64,000 nt of DNA from Singulisphaera sp. GP187 (GCF_900129635.1 NZ_FSRB01000001.1:1589501-1653500), one strand, 5' to 3'. Positions 52,168 to 61,818 are shown, counted from the stretch's first letter. Program-made: numbers and translations. The notes: generated by a model from the letters alone, not told the origin.

Positions 52168-52980
52168 TCAAACCTCGGAGGAGCCGGCCGACGGGCCGGA
52201 ACCGGACGAGGGCGAGGACGAGCGTGGGTTCGAGGGGCGACCAGGCCCGGGCGAGTTCGGGCGGTCGGAACGAGGCGATCCGCCCCGTTTGTTGGCCGAA
52301 GTGATCTTCTTGTCCCAGAAACGATTCACCTCCTCTTTGAGGCGATCCAGGCTGCCATCGTTGACGAAGACCAAGTCGGCTTGCCGCCGTTTCTCTTCAG
52401 GGGCCGACTGGGCCCGTTCCCGCAGAACCAGCTTCTCCTCGGTCCAGCCCCGTGTTTCCACGAGGCGGGTGAGCCGCTGGGGTCGAGGCGCATCCACATA
52501 AAGCACCGTGTCGCAAAGCGAATCCCAACCGGCCTCGAGCAGGATGGCGGCGTCGATCACGACGGCGCTCACCTTACCCTGGCGCTGGGCGCGTGCGATC
52601 GCTTTCTCAAAGGTCACCTGCATCCGCGGATGGAGGATCGTTTCCAGGTCGCCCAGGAGGGCCGGTTGCGCGAAGACGAGCGAACCGAGGATGCCACGGT
52701 CGATCAGCGGCTCGCTCTCCGGATCCGTCGCCGGGGCGAGAATCGCCGGCCCGAACCGGTCGAGCACCTGTTCGCGAACCGGCCGCTGATTGAGCAAGGA
52801 ATGGCCGACCGCGTCGGCGTCAAGCACCAAGGCGCCACGCTCTGCCATGAACGCGGCCACCTGGCTCTTGCCGCCGCCAATCTCGCCGATGATCCCGATC
52901 ACGGGAACCTGACCGTGCTTCCAAGGGCCTTGCCGCGGCTCGGGACGGTTCCGTGGGTAGGCGCGAGTGCGTGATTTCAT
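52168..52980 (-). CDS. coaE: Dephospho-CoA kinase with disordered C-terminal tail
   Basis: A 270-residue enzyme that adds the 3' phosphate in the last step of coenzyme A synthesis. ATG 52980 (MKSRTRAYPRN). The P-loop is IGIIGEIGGGKSQVAAFMAERG, followed by LDADAVGHSLL, ILHPRM and VIDAAILLEAGWDSLCD, then VETRGWTEEKLVLRERAQ. The first 25 residues are a basic extension. The last 45 residues (GGSPRSDRPNSPGPGRPSNP...) are Ser/Pro/Gly-rich and must be disordered; ordinary CoaE ends before them. It stands alone between polA and rho. Confidence 0.94.
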   Translation of the reverse strand: MKSRTRAYPRNRPEPRQGPWKHGQVPVIGIIGEIGGGKSQVAAFMAERGALVLDADAVGHSLLNQRPVREQVLDRFGPAILAPATDPESEPLIDRGILGSLVFAQPALLGDLETILHPRMQVTFEKAIARAQRQGKVSAVVIDAAILLEAGWDSLCDTVLYVDAPRPQRLTRLVETRGWTEEKLVLRERAQSAPEEKRRQADLVFVNDGSLDRLKEEVNRFWDKKITSANKRGGSPRSDRPNSPGPGRPSNPRSSSPSSGSGPSAGSSEV

Positions 52981-53518
52981 GATGATCCTTGAGCCGACTT
53001 CAGCCCGCGGCGCTCGTTCGAATGGTCGAATCGCCCGAGGCAAATCAGACCGGTGAGGCGATCCAGAACATTTAGGCAAGCAAAGCGAATCATCGTGACG
53101 GGACAAGGCCCGACCAAGTCGCGTATGCGCGATGATTACGTATTCTCAAGTCTTGTCATTGAAGGGAACGAATGAATGTTCCAAGGGAAGAGTCTTAGAT
53201 CCGTTCAGATCCAGTTGGGCGGGTCCCCGACGGTGTCACGTCGCCGAACCTTACCGCTCGAGACGTTCATTGGCTCGCACAGGCCGTTGATGGGAGGGAT
53301 CCGGTATCCGCGAAAGGGGCATTGAAGGATGCAAGAGCGGATGACAGACAGACGAACTATTTATACTCCATCTTCGCTCGTGCTGCAACGGCATTCGACC
53401 GCTCCCGGACGATTTTCCGGTGGTCGTGAGGGAAATTCTCTCGGCGCGAATCCGCGCGGCCCGGTTGTGTCGTCAAGTTTTCCTTTGCACCTGAAAAATA
53501 ACAGGGAGACGAGGCTCG
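52981..53518. other. Non-coding gap (538 nt)
   Basis: Between the convergently read ends I see no tRNA, no strong hairpin and no frame with protein-like composition. The short frame at 53329-53574 on the plus strand is Arg/Ser-rich and overlaps polA. polA ends at 53519, so part of this is its 3' untranslated region. Confidence 0.45.
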
Positions 53519-56212
53519 TCAACTCACGGGCTGGACGTCTAGCCAGTTCGGTCCGGCGGCGAGGTCGACCTTGAGCGGAACATCGAGCTTCAGGGCGGTT
53601 GCCATGGCGTCGCGAACCAGCGGCGCGAGCGCCGCGATTTCCTCATCGGGCGCTTCAAAGATCAGTTCGTCATGGATCTGGAGCAGCATTCTCGCCTGGA
53701 GACCCTGGTTGCGAAGCTGGTGGTCGACGGTCAGCATCGCCCGTTTGATCAGGTCGGCGGCCGACCCTTGAATCACGGTATTGACCGCGGTGCGCTCGGC
53801 CAAGTTACGATTGTGGCCGGTTGTGTTCTTGATCCCATTGATCGGCCGGCGCCGGCCGAGAATTGTCTCGACCCGGCCGGTGGCCAGCGCGGTTTCGAGG
53901 GTCCGTGTGATGAACGTATCGACGCCTTCATACTCCTGGAAATAGGCCTCGATGAACGCGTTGGCGTCGACCTGGGAGATGCCGAGCCGGCCCGCCAGGC
54001 CGTAGGGGCTCAGGCCGTAGAGCACCCCGAAATTGACCGTCTTGGCGACCCGGCGCATCGAGGAATCGACGGCCGACTCGGCGACGCCGAAGATTCGCGC
54101 GGCGACGACGCTGTGAATGTCCTGATCGGCGGCGAACGCCTGGCGGAGCGCGGGGTCGCCCGAAAAGTGCGCGAGGATCCGCAGCTCAATCTGCGAGTAG
54201 TCGGCGGTAAGCAGCGACCACCCTTCGGTGCCGGCCACGAACGCCTGGCGGATCTGGCGGCCGTCCTCGGTTCGCACCGGGATGTTTTGGAGATTCGGGT
54301 CGCTCGAGCTGAGGCGTCCGGTGGCCGTCACCCCTTGGTTGAACGACGCGTGAACCCGTCCGTCACCCGGATGAACCAAGCCCGGCAAGGAATCCAGGTA
54401 GGTGCTTTTGAGCTTGGCGAGCTGGCGGTGCTGGATCAGGAGCCGAGGCAGCGGATGCTTCGCGGCGAGCTCTTCGAGCACCTCTTGCGCGGTGCTCGGC
54501 TCACCGCCGGGCGTTTTCTGGAGCGACGGTAGTTTCAGCTCCTCGAACAAGACCTGGCGGAGCTGCGGTCCCGACCCGATGTTGAACGGGTGTCCGGCCT
54601 GCGCGTAGATTTCCTCTTCGATGGTGCTCAACCGGCCGCCGAACTCCTTGGAGAGGCGGCTGAGCAAGGGGACGTCGACCTTGATTCCGGCCGTTTCCAT
54701 CTTGGCCAAGATCGTGATGAGCGGCCGTTCGAGTTCGTCGTAGAGGGGCCAGAGCCCTTCGTCGCGCACTTTCGCGGCCAGGATCGCTTCGAGCCTCCAG
54801 GTGGCGTCGGCATCCTCGCCGGCATAGTGCGCGACGCGGGCGACCTCGACCTGGTCCATGGTCTTTTGCGTCTTGCCTTTGCCGATGAGGTCGGAGATCG
54901 GCACCATCGTGTGGTCGAGGAACCGGTGAGCAAGCTGGTCGAGGTTGTGGTTCCGTTCACCGCTTTCGAGCAGATAGCTCAAAACCATCGTGTCCGAGAT
55001 CGGGCCGCCGATCTCGATCCCGTACCGGCTGAGCACGAGCATGTCATATTTGAGGTTCTGCCCGATCTTCTCGCTCGAATCCGATGCGAGGATGGGGCGG
55101 AGCGCCTCGAGCGTGGTCGTGACGTCGAGGTGTTTGTCCCACATCGGTCCGCGGACCGGGAGATAGTAGGCCACCCCTTCGTTCCAGCTAAATGCCAGGC
55201 CGACGAGGTCAGCGCGGAGCGGGTCGATCGCGGTGGTTTCGGTATCGAGGCAGAACCGAGGTTGTTGGGCCAATTCCGCAACGAACTCACGGAGCAGCTC
55301 GGGCGTATCAATCGTGCGGTAGTCGGTCTGCCAGACGGCCTCAGGGAGCTTCTCGTCCTCGGGGAGCTCGGTGAGGAAGCGATGAAAGCCGCTCTCGATG
55401 CAGAGCGTCTTGAGTTGTTTCGTATCGGGTGCCGTCGTTTTCAGGCTTTCCCAGTCGAGCTCGAGCGGTAAATCTTCGCGGAGGACGATCAGGCTCCGGG
55501 CCAGTCGCGCGGTCTCGGCGAACTGGCGGAGGTTTTCCTTGCGTTTGGCTCCCGAAACCTGATCCACGTGTGCGAGCAAGTTCTCGAGGTCGTTGAATTC
55601 TTCCAGGAGCTTGGCCCCGGTTTTGAGGCCGATGCCGGGAATTCCCGGGACGTTGTCCGCGGTGTCGCCGGTCAAGGAGAGGAGGTCGACCACCTGGTCG
55701 GGGCGGATCCCCCAGTCGCCCTTCAAGCCCGCCACGTCAAGGAATTTTTGAGTCCGGAGGTTGAAGATCCGCACGTGGTCGTTGAGCAGTTGGCGGGCGT
55801 CCTTGTCGGCCGTGCAGATGACGACGTCGAGTCCTTGCTCCTCGGCACGCCGGCAGACGGTCGCGATCACGTCGTCCGCCTCGGCCCCCGCTTCCATGAG
55901 CACAGGGACGCGGAACCCGTCGAAGACCCGGCGGATCACCGGGATTTGGGGCACGAGCTCCTCAGGCATGGCCGGGCGCTGGGCCTTGTATTCGGGATAG
56001 AGGTCGGACCGGAAGACCCGCCCCGCGCCGTCGAACGCGGCGGCCAGGTAGTCGGGCTTGCGATCCCTGACCAGGTTCACCAGGTCGCGGAAAATGCCGA
56101 AGACCGCCTGGGTCGGCTGCCCCGCGGGCCCTGTCATCAGGGGGATCGCGTGGAAGACCTGGTAGATCAACGAGTAGGCATCGAGAATATAGAGCGTCGG
56201 CCTGGGTTTCAT
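53519..56212 (-). CDS. polA: DNA polymerase I
   Basis: An 897-residue enzyme for Okazaki-fragment processing and repair. ATG 56212 (MKPRPTLYILDAYSLIYQ). The 5'-3' exonuclease domain shows FDGAGRVFRSDLYPEYKAQR and TADKDARQLL, and the H3TH part SLTGDTADNVPGIPGIG. The 3'-5' exonuclease is apparently active: RFCLDTETTAIDPLRADLVG near residue 322, with DADATWRLE as a later motif. The polymerase has LTADYSQIELRILAHFSGD near residue 670, KTVNFGVLYGLSPYGLA and MLLQIHDELIFEAP. Length is normal for a three-domain enzyme. Confidence 0.97.
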   Translation of the reverse strand: MKPRPTLYILDAYSLIYQVFHAIPLMTGPAGQPTQAVFGIFRDLVNLVRDRKPDYLAAAFDGAGRVFRSDLYPEYKAQRPAMPEELVPQIPVIRRVFDGFRVPVLMEAGAEADDVIATVCRRAEEQGLDVVICTADKDARQLLNDHVRIFNLRTQKFLDVAGLKGDWGIRPDQVVDLLSLTGDTADNVPGIPGIGLKTGAKLLEEFNDLENLLAHVDQVSGAKRKENLRQFAETARLARSLIVLREDLPLELDWESLKTTAPDTKQLKTLCIESGFHRFLTELPEDEKLPEAVWQTDYRTIDTPELLREFVAELAQQPRFCLDTETTAIDPLRADLVGLAFSWNEGVAYYLPVRGPMWDKHLDVTTTLEALRPILASDSSEKIGQNLKYDMLVLSRYGIEIGGPISDTMVLSYLLESGERNHNLDQLAHRFLDHTMVPISDLIGKGKTQKTMDQVEVARVAHYAGEDADATWRLEAILAAKVRDEGLWPLYDELERPLITILAKMETAGIKVDVPLLSRLSKEFGGRLSTIEEEIYAQAGHPFNIGSGPQLRQVLFEELKLPSLQKTPGGEPSTAQEVLEELAAKHPLPRLLIQHRQLAKLKSTYLDSLPGLVHPGDGRVHASFNQGVTATGRLSSSDPNLQNIPVRTEDGRQIRQAFVAGTEGWSLLTADYSQIELRILAHFSGDPALRQAFAADQDIHSVVAARIFGVAESAVDSSMRRVAKTVNFGVLYGLSPYGLAGRLGISQVDANAFIEAYFQEYEGVDTFITRTLETALATGRVETILGRRRPINGIKNTTGHNRNLAERTAVNTVIQGSAADLIKRAMLTVDHQLRNQGLQARMLLQIHDELIFEAPDEEIAALAPLVRDAMATALKLDVPLKVDLAAGPNWLDVQPVS

Positions 56213-56648
56213 CGAGCTCTGAGACGTGGTTTGGGGATCTGAGGGTCGTAGGGGAACGCGTCCGACCAAGTCGGCGGTTGGGAGGGATCGGTTCGATAGG
56301 GAGCAATTCTCAAAGGGGATGGAGCCATCGACTCCATTAAGTTTCAACGGTAATCGGACGGCTTGGCACTGTCAAGTCGCCGAGGCTTGAGGAGGCCCAC
56401 CGACCCGCCCGGCGTTTAACAACTCAGCCCAGAACCCCTGGTCGTTTTCTTTTGACTGATTGGCATCGGCCCTTTACAATCAAACGAGTCGGAACTTTTC
56501 TGAGGATTCCGCGTCTAACTTTCCTAGAGAAATCGACGAATTTCTCAGTTTGATGCCGCATGCCCCTTCCCATGTGACATATTTTCTGCAAACCGGCGGA
56601 TCCCCAAGCGCAGTTCGCGAGCGGTCCGATCGGCGGGAGACTTCACCC
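56213..56648. other. Divergent promoter region (436 nt)
   Basis: Lies between polA (minus) and the anchored coiled-coil gene (plus). Frames extend into it from both genes but lose protein-like texture. A+T-rich patches at 56430-56540 could hold promoters. No palindrome was found. Confidence 0.4.
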
Positions 56649-58232
56649 ATGGCTGCAGCTAACGAGTCTCAGGGGCTCAAAATCGCCGTGGCGGCCTTCG
56701 TGTCGCTCACCGTGATTCTGGCCGTCACGTCTTACTTCCTCTATTCCAACTACGATCAGACCTTTCAGAAGCTGACCGCCGCTGAAGAGAAGATGCGGAC
56801 GGCGCAGAAGACGGCCGACGAAGCGACCCGGCAGTCCGAAGACCTGCAGAAGGCGATCGGCTCTCGCGCCCAAGAATACGAGGCCGTGAAAGCTGAGATC
56901 GCCAGCGAGCGCAAGAAGATCGACGAAGACCTGGCCACGATCGGTCCGATGGTCGTGGACATGGTGACCAAGGTGCAGGCCGCCGGGGGCTCCAATCCCG
57001 CACTCGATGAGGTGAAGACCGCCGCGGTCAACCTTTCCGCGGCCTACAACAACGAGCCGAACAAGACGTTTCTGTCTTCGCTCGGCCGCGTCAAGGACCT
57101 GCTCAAGAACCAGGCCAAGATGACTGCGGTCTTGGCGGCCAACTACACCGAGTTGAGGCGCAGCCTCGAAGCGGCGAACACGGTCAACAAGCAGCAGATG
57201 GACGTGGTCGTGCAGTCGAGAGACACCACGAAGGCCGACCTCGAGAGCGAACAGACCAAGCACGTTCAAGCCCGCGCGGACCTTCACAACAAGGTGACGG
57301 ATACCGAAGCGGAACTTGAAACCAAGAATACCGAGCTTGCCTCGAACAAGGCCGAGCATCGGCAGTACGTTGAAGAATCAACCACCGCGCGAAATCGTCT
57401 GAACCTGGTGGTTCGCGACCTCCGCGATGCCCAGGCCCAGAAGGAAACCGTTCTCGATCGTCCGGACGGCAAGATCACCTACGTCGACTATAACCGTGGG
57501 GAAGTTCGCACGAACCTGACCTTCGGCATGGGCGCGCGGCCTCAGATGAAGATGACCATCTTCGATAGCGGCTCGCCGGGGATCCCGACCGAGAAGCCGA
57601 AGGGGACGATCGAGCTGACCTACGTGAGCGACAAGTACAGCCTCGCTCGGATCGTCGAGACCAAGAGCTCGATCGACCCGATTCGGGTCAACGACATCGT
57701 CTATTCCCCGGCCTGGTCGCCGAATGAGCCGATGCGGTTTGCCCTGATCGGCAAGATGGACATCAATCGGGACGGCAAGGACGATCGGGCGGATCTGATC
57801 CGGATGATCGAGGCGGCCGGCGGAATCGTCGACTACGACCTTCCTCCGCCCGACGCCGGCAAGGAGCGGGGCAAGCTCTCGGGCTATGACTCCTGGTACG
57901 TCATCGACAACCCGGAAGATCGGCCGCCGCTGGTTGACTATCAGAATCGTCGCGAAGACTTGGGGACGGCCGAGCATGCCGACTTCGTCAAGAAACGATC
58001 CGACGCCATCCGGATCGCTCGCGACAATGGCGTACGGCCGCTGCTGATCGGCCGGCTGCTCAACTTCTTGGGCTATTCGTATAACGCACCGGTTCGGGGA
58101 CATGCCGAAGCCATCGATACGAACGCGATGAAGAACTTGCTCCAGAAGCACACGGACGCGATGAAGCCGAAGGCCCCGGACGCCGAAGCCACCAAGGAAG
58201 AGGCGCCGATGGAGAAGCAAGAAGAGAAATAA
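56649..58232 (+). CDS. Membrane-anchored coiled-coil protein
   Basis: A 527-residue protein, ATG 56649 (MAAANESQG). A single membrane helix at about residues 10-30 (KIAVAAFVSLTVILAVTSYFLY) is followed by about 240 residues of coiled coil (TAAEEKMRTAQKTADEATRQ, SLEAANTVNKQQMDVVVQSRD, VTDTEAELETKNTELASNKA). A globular part follows with GKITYVDYNRGEVRTNLTFG, FDSGSPGIPTEKPKGTIELTYV and DPIRVNDIVYSPAWSP, and a Lys/Glu-rich tail. It should sit in the periplasm or cytoplasm side as a spacer or scaffold. I do not recognise a named family; similar proteins are usual in planctomycetes. Confidence 0.75.
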   Translation: MAAANESQGLKIAVAAFVSLTVILAVTSYFLYSNYDQTFQKLTAAEEKMRTAQKTADEATRQSEDLQKAIGSRAQEYEAVKAEIASERKKIDEDLATIGPMVVDMVTKVQAAGGSNPALDEVKTAAVNLSAAYNNEPNKTFLSSLGRVKDLLKNQAKMTAVLAANYTELRRSLEAANTVNKQQMDVVVQSRDTTKADLESEQTKHVQARADLHNKVTDTEAELETKNTELASNKAEHRQYVEESTTARNRLNLVVRDLRDAQAQKETVLDRPDGKITYVDYNRGEVRTNLTFGMGARPQMKMTIFDSGSPGIPTEKPKGTIELTYVSDKYSLARIVETKSSIDPIRVNDIVYSPAWSPNEPMRFALIGKMDINRDGKDDRADLIRMIEAAGGIVDYDLPPPDAGKERGKLSGYDSWYVIDNPEDRPPLVDYQNRREDLGTAEHADFVKKRSDAIRIARDNGVRPLLIGRLLNFLGYSYNAPVRGHAEAIDTNAMKNLLQKHTDAMKPKAPDAEATKEEAPMEKQEEK

Positions 58233-58260
58233 CGACTTTCTCTTGCGGACCTTTCCTCAA

Positions 58261-58308
58261 AACCCCCAGGACCCGGTCGATTCACTCGGCCAGGTCCTGG
58301 GGGTTTTT
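58261..58308. terminator. Intrinsic terminator, probably bidirectional
   Basis: AACCCCCAGGACC (58261-58273) pairs perfectly with GGTCCTGGGGGTT (58293-58305), followed by T-run to 58308; on the other strand A-rich bases precede it. It stands between the convergent coiled-coil and citrate synthase genes, 28 nt past the first stop. Confidence 0.82.
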
Positions 58309-58454
58309 GATGCGCAAAGCGAAGGGGCACTTTTCGGAAAGTGCCCCTCGCGCTGCTCTTGAATCGAGGACGGAGCGAGCAACCCGTTCCCGTCCGGATC
58401 GCGAGCGGTCTGAGGCGGCGCCAATGCCGCCTCAGGCCGCGGAGACGATTGGGC

Positions 58455-59603
58455 TCACCGTTGGTCGATCGGTTTGATCTCACGGTTCGGCGGACCGATG
58501 TAGCGAGCCCTTGGTCGCATCAGTCGATTGTGATCGAGCTGCTCGATCACGTGAGCGGACCACCCGGCGACTCGCGCCATGGCGAAGATCGGGGTGTAAA
58601 GTTCGATATCGAGGTTCATGTAGTGGTAGAGCCGCGCGCTGGGCCAGTCGACGTTCGGGGGCAGGTTCTTCTGCGAGGTCACGGCCTGCTCGATCGGCTC
58701 GGCGATCCGTTCCCAACGATCGTCGCCGATCTCGGCCGCCAGCCGGGTGCAGTATTCCTTGAGGATCCGGGCGCGGGGGTCACCGGTCTTGTAGACGCGG
58801 TGGCCGAAGCCCATGATTCGCTCCTTACGGGCGAGGGCATCCTGGATCCAGTTCTCCGCGTTCTCGGGGGAACCCACCTGCTCGAGGACCTTCCAGGCTT
58901 CCTCGTTGGCACCTCCGTGAAGCGAACCTTTGAGCGTCCCGACCGCGGCGACGATCCCTGAATAGATATCGGAGAGGGTGGATACCGTCACCCGGGCCGA
59001 GAAGGTGGACGCGTTCAACTCGTGCTCCGTGTAGAGCACGAGCGAAAGGTCGAAGGCGCGGCGCATCGTTTCGGAAGGGACCTGGCCATTGACCATGTTC
59101 AGGAAGTTGGCCGAATGGTCGAGATCATCGCGAGGGGCGACCAGCTCGAGTCCCTTGCTGATCCGTTCGCGGTAGGCGACGGCGGTTGCCATCTGGGCGA
59201 TCATCCGCTCCGCTTTGCGCACGTTTGCGGCGTGGTCAGTCGGTGGCGCGTTGACCTCGGGGTCGTAATGCGAAAGGACGCTGACGGACGTCCGGAGAAC
59301 GTCCATGGGATGGATCGACGCCGGAATCTGGCGATAGAGGTCGACGAGAGCGGGGGGAAGGGTGCGCATCGCGCGGAGCCGGCCGTCAAATTCACGCAGT
59401 TGGCTGGCAGTCGGCAAGTCGCCATGGAGGAGCAAGAAGGCGGTCTCCTCATAGGAGACGCCGTCGGCCAAATCCTCAATGCGATACCCGCGGTATTCCA
59501 GCCCCCCGGCCCCCTCCTTACCCTCCACGTTGGCGATGGCCGTCTCGTTGGCGATCACCCCCTCCAGACCAGGATAATACCGATCCACCGACTCAGTGCT
59601 CAT
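58455..59603 (-). CDS. gltA: Citrate synthase
   Basis: A 382-residue enzyme that joins oxaloacetate and acetyl-CoA. LEYRGYRIEDLADGVSYEETAFLLLHGDLP is the family start. LYTEHELNASTFSARVTVSTLSDIYSGIVAAVGTLKGSLHGGANEEAW contains the catalytic His (EHELNAS) and the second His (LHGGAN); MGFGHRVYKTGDPRA carries the third His and Asp. Length fits the compact dimeric (type I) class, 370-390 residues. The enzyme could be a 2-methylcitrate synthase, which cannot be excluded from motifs alone. Confidence 0.94.
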   Translation of the reverse strand: MSTESVDRYYPGLEGVIANETAIANVEGKEGAGGLEYRGYRIEDLADGVSYEETAFLLLHGDLPTASQLREFDGRLRAMRTLPPALVDLYRQIPASIHPMDVLRTSVSVLSHYDPEVNAPPTDHAANVRKAERMIAQMATAVAYRERISKGLELVAPRDDLDHSANFLNMVNGQVPSETMRRAFDLSLVLYTEHELNASTFSARVTVSTLSDIYSGIVAAVGTLKGSLHGGANEEAWKVLEQVGSPENAENWIQDALARKERIMGFGHRVYKTGDPRARILKEYCTRLAAEIGDDRWERIAEPIEQAVTSQKNLPPNVDWPSARLYHYMNLDIELYTPIFAMARVAGWSAHVIEQLDHNRLMRPRARYIGPPNREIKPIDQR

Positions 59604-60066
59604 ACACGACTCCGCTCAGGGTGGGCCTAAAATCGCCGCGCGCGTGGTTCTCTCGTGATGCCCGGACGCACGGGAAGGGAACGTCGAAATCCGGTCCGTA
59701 CCCTCGTCTGTGGACGAATCAATGAGGGTCGTAACAAATCCCAGGACGTCGAGCGACAACCGACGTCGACGGACGTTCCGACTGGTCAGGGGCGGGATTC
59801 GATTCCAACGCCGGAAGTCTCGTCCGAGCGACTGCTGAACGCCCCTCACTCCCCTTAGTTTAGAGCAATTGGCACCGCGCTTCCATGACCCGTCGAGAAA
59901 ACAAGGACCGACGTTTCCGTCAGATCGCGCGCGAACGTCTCGTGGCCCGACCATTAGGTTAAGACGGAGGGTCGCGACGGCTTGTTGCGGTCGCGACTGC
60001 CTCGAAACGGAGAGACTCTGAAACTCTTATCGGCCGATACGACCGGAATTTCCTTCAAGAATTCCC
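59604..60066. other. Non-coding gap (463 nt)
   Basis: Upstream of citrate synthase and downstream of the GbsR-type regulator. Short frames do not resemble proteins. No clear hairpin, tRNA or repeat was seen. Confidence 0.4.
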
Positions 60067-60660
60067 CTAGCCGGGCGGAACGTCCCCGTTCGAAAACTCA
60101 ATCAGGTGGCGGAGTTCCTCCAGGTCGTCCGACTCCAGCGTCAGGAGCCGTGAGGCCAGCCCGTTGATCAGCCCAAAGAACTGACGGAGCGAAGCGATCC
60201 GCCCTTCCAGCTCCCGGAGCTCGGGGTCGAGCCGAATCGTCTCCACGCTCCGCTCGAGTACGACGAGTGTCGGATCCAGCTCTCGCCGTTTCCGCTCGCT
60301 GAGGATCCGGCGAAATAAGGTCCAGACGTCGGTCTCAGCCCGATAGAATTCGCGCCTCTGACCTTGGCGATGGACCTTGTGAACGACGCCCCAGGCCATC
60401 AACTCTCTCAAGTTCATACTGACGTTGCCCCGGGAAACCTGGAGCCGTTCGCGGAGCCCGTCCGCGGTCCAGTCGGTCCCGGTGATGTAGAGGAGCGCAA
60501 ACAACTCCCCCATGGTCGCGTTGATTCCCCAGGAGCGGGCCATCATCCCCCAGTGCTCGACGAACTGACGCACCACGTCGTCGGATTGGAACTCAACCTC
60601 GGACCCACTCCGAACGTCAGGCAGGTCCGACGGGCCTTCCTTCGATTCGCTCTTCCCCAT
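60067..60660 (-). CDS. GbsR/MarR-type transcriptional regulator
   Basis: A 197-residue regulator, ATG 60660 (MGKSESKEG). It begins VRQFVEHWGMMARSWGINATMGELFALLYITGTDWTADGLRERLQVSRGNVSMNLRELMAWGVVHKV, with the winged helix-turn-helix at about residues 50-85 in the pattern of GbsR (choline/glycine-betaine regulators). QGQRREFYRAETDVWTLF and a C-terminal coiled coil (LEGRIASLRQFFGLINGLASRLL) for dimerisation follow. No betaine genes are nearby, so the ligand is open. Confidence 0.85.
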   Translation of the reverse strand: MGKSESKEGPSDLPDVRSGSEVEFQSDDVVRQFVEHWGMMARSWGINATMGELFALLYITGTDWTADGLRERLQVSRGNVSMNLRELMAWGVVHKVHRQGQRREFYRAETDVWTLFRRILSERKRRELDPTLVVLERSVETIRLDPELRELEGRIASLRQFFGLINGLASRLLTLESDDLEELRHLIEFSNGDVPPG

Positions 60661-61039
60661 TTGCCATGACCTCGGGGGTTGTAAAGGGACGGGAATTCTT
60701 TTCAAGCCTCGCCCGACTTCCGGGGGGAGCGGCCGAGAAGTGTCGCGAGGCATCCGGACACGTCGCTCCAGAGCGAGGGGGATCGTGCGTCATTCACGGG
60801 TCACTCCATTCCGCTGATCGTTCTCTTGCACGCAGGTTGTGCCGGAGAATCCCCCCCCGACCAGCCTAATTTGCGAACTCGATCGGGTTGCGAAGAAAAT
60901 GTTTTAAAAGCCCGCGCCGTTATCGGGTACAATAAGGGAGCATGCCCCAACGCGCGGATCGAATGCAGCCGTTGAGGGGCTTGACTCAATCCCTTGCTGC
61001 ATGGTTTCTACGATCCCATCGAGCAGAGGAGCCTAATCC

Positions 61040-61204
61040 ATGCCAGAAACTGTGGTTCATTTCCAGATCCGAATGCCCCCCGTCTTGCACGAGCAACTGG
61101 CGAGTTGGGCGAAAGAAGACAAGGCGTCGTTGAATGCCCTGATCGTTGGCATTCTCGAGAAGGCCATCGAGCAGCACGAGGCGAAGACGGCAAGCAAAGA
61201 ATAG
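61040..61204 (+). CDS. Small ribbon-helix-helix-like protein (54 aa)
   Basis: ATG 61040 with GAGGAG eight bases upstream. The sequence VVHFQIRMPPVLHEQLASWA, KEDKASLNALIVGILEKAIEQHE has the Arc/HicB-type pattern: a short beta strand with alternating residues (FQIRMP) then two helices with S-N conservation between them. It probably binds DNA as a dimer. No toxin gene adjoins it, so a solitary regulator is more likely than an antitoxin. It is separate from the tRNA-Asn gene by 179 nt. Confidence 0.75.
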   Translation: MPETVVHFQIRMPPVLHEQLASWAKEDKASLNALIVGILEKAIEQHEAKTASKE

Positions 61205-61383
61205 CCAGTCGGCGCGCCGTGACGAAGAGTTTGTTTCCTTCAAGCTCTTCGAAACGCCGAAGGCCTGATTGGTTCGGCCAGTGAACTTTTGTCTCTTCTT
61301 TTTTTAATTTCTTCCCTTTCGTGAGACTTGGAAGAATTGCCCTTGAGCCGAGCCGGCCCGCTCGATATGCTCAATGGGCCGAT

Positions 61384-61456
61384 TCCCCGATAGCTCAATC
61401 GGTAGAGCGAGCGGCTGTTAACCGCTAGGTTCTAGGTTCGAGTCCTAGTCGGGGAG
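61384..61456 (+). tRNA. tRNA-Asn (anticodon GTT)
   Basis: The complete cloverleaf is readable: acceptor TCCCCGA with TCGGGGA, D-stem GCTC/GAGC, anticodon stem AGCGG/CCGCT with loop CTGTTAA (GTT), T-stem CTAGG/CCTAG with loop TTCGAGT, discriminator G. 73 nt; CCA is not encoded. It reads AAC/AAU. An integrase remnant starts 138 nt downstream. Confidence 0.97.
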
Positions 61457-61490
61457 CTTGTCGACTTTGTAGCGTAAGTCGAAACAGATC

Positions 61491-61524
61491 AAGGGCTTGT
61501 GGCTAACACCCACGGGCCCTTTTT
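61491..61524 (+). terminator. Intrinsic terminator after tRNA-Asn
   Basis: AAGGGCTTGTGG pairs with CCCACGGGCCCTT (one unpaired base on each side), then a T-run at 61519-61524. It lies 34 nt after the tRNA 3' end and should end its transcript. Confidence 0.75.
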
Positions 61525-61593
61525 CGTTGGTGTCAGGAACGCTGACACAAATCTGACACATTTGGGGGCTTGCAGGGGCCATGGAATGGGGGC

Positions 61594-61818
61594 ATGACCT
61601 CATTCGACTTCGAGCCCCAATCCTGTCGCTACCACATCCGCTTTCGCTGAGGGAAGGCTTTCAAGCGGTCCCTCCGGCTAATGGATGAGAAAGAAGTCCG
61701 CGCCGCTGTCACCCTCGTCGATGCGAACATTGACTTCCTCAAGTCGGGTGTGCTGACGATCTCCGAGGGCGTGGACGTCGGTTCGTTCATCCTCTCCGGC
61801 GGCAAAGTCATTGCCTGA
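61594..61818 (+). pseudogene. N-terminal remnant of a tyrosine recombinase (integrase)
   Basis: From ATG 61594 the frame reads MTSFDFEPQSCRYHIRFR, TGA at 61648-61650, then GKAFKRSLRLMDEKEVRAAV, DANIDFLKSGVLTISEGVDV and GSFILSGGKVIA to TGA at 61816. This is the arm-binding N-terminus usual for planctomycete integrases (RYHIRFR-GGKAFKRSL). The TGA in the middle and the lack of any core or catalytic domain make it a relic. Position next to tRNA-Asn, a common integration site, fits the left over of an excised or deleted element. Confidence 0.8.
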
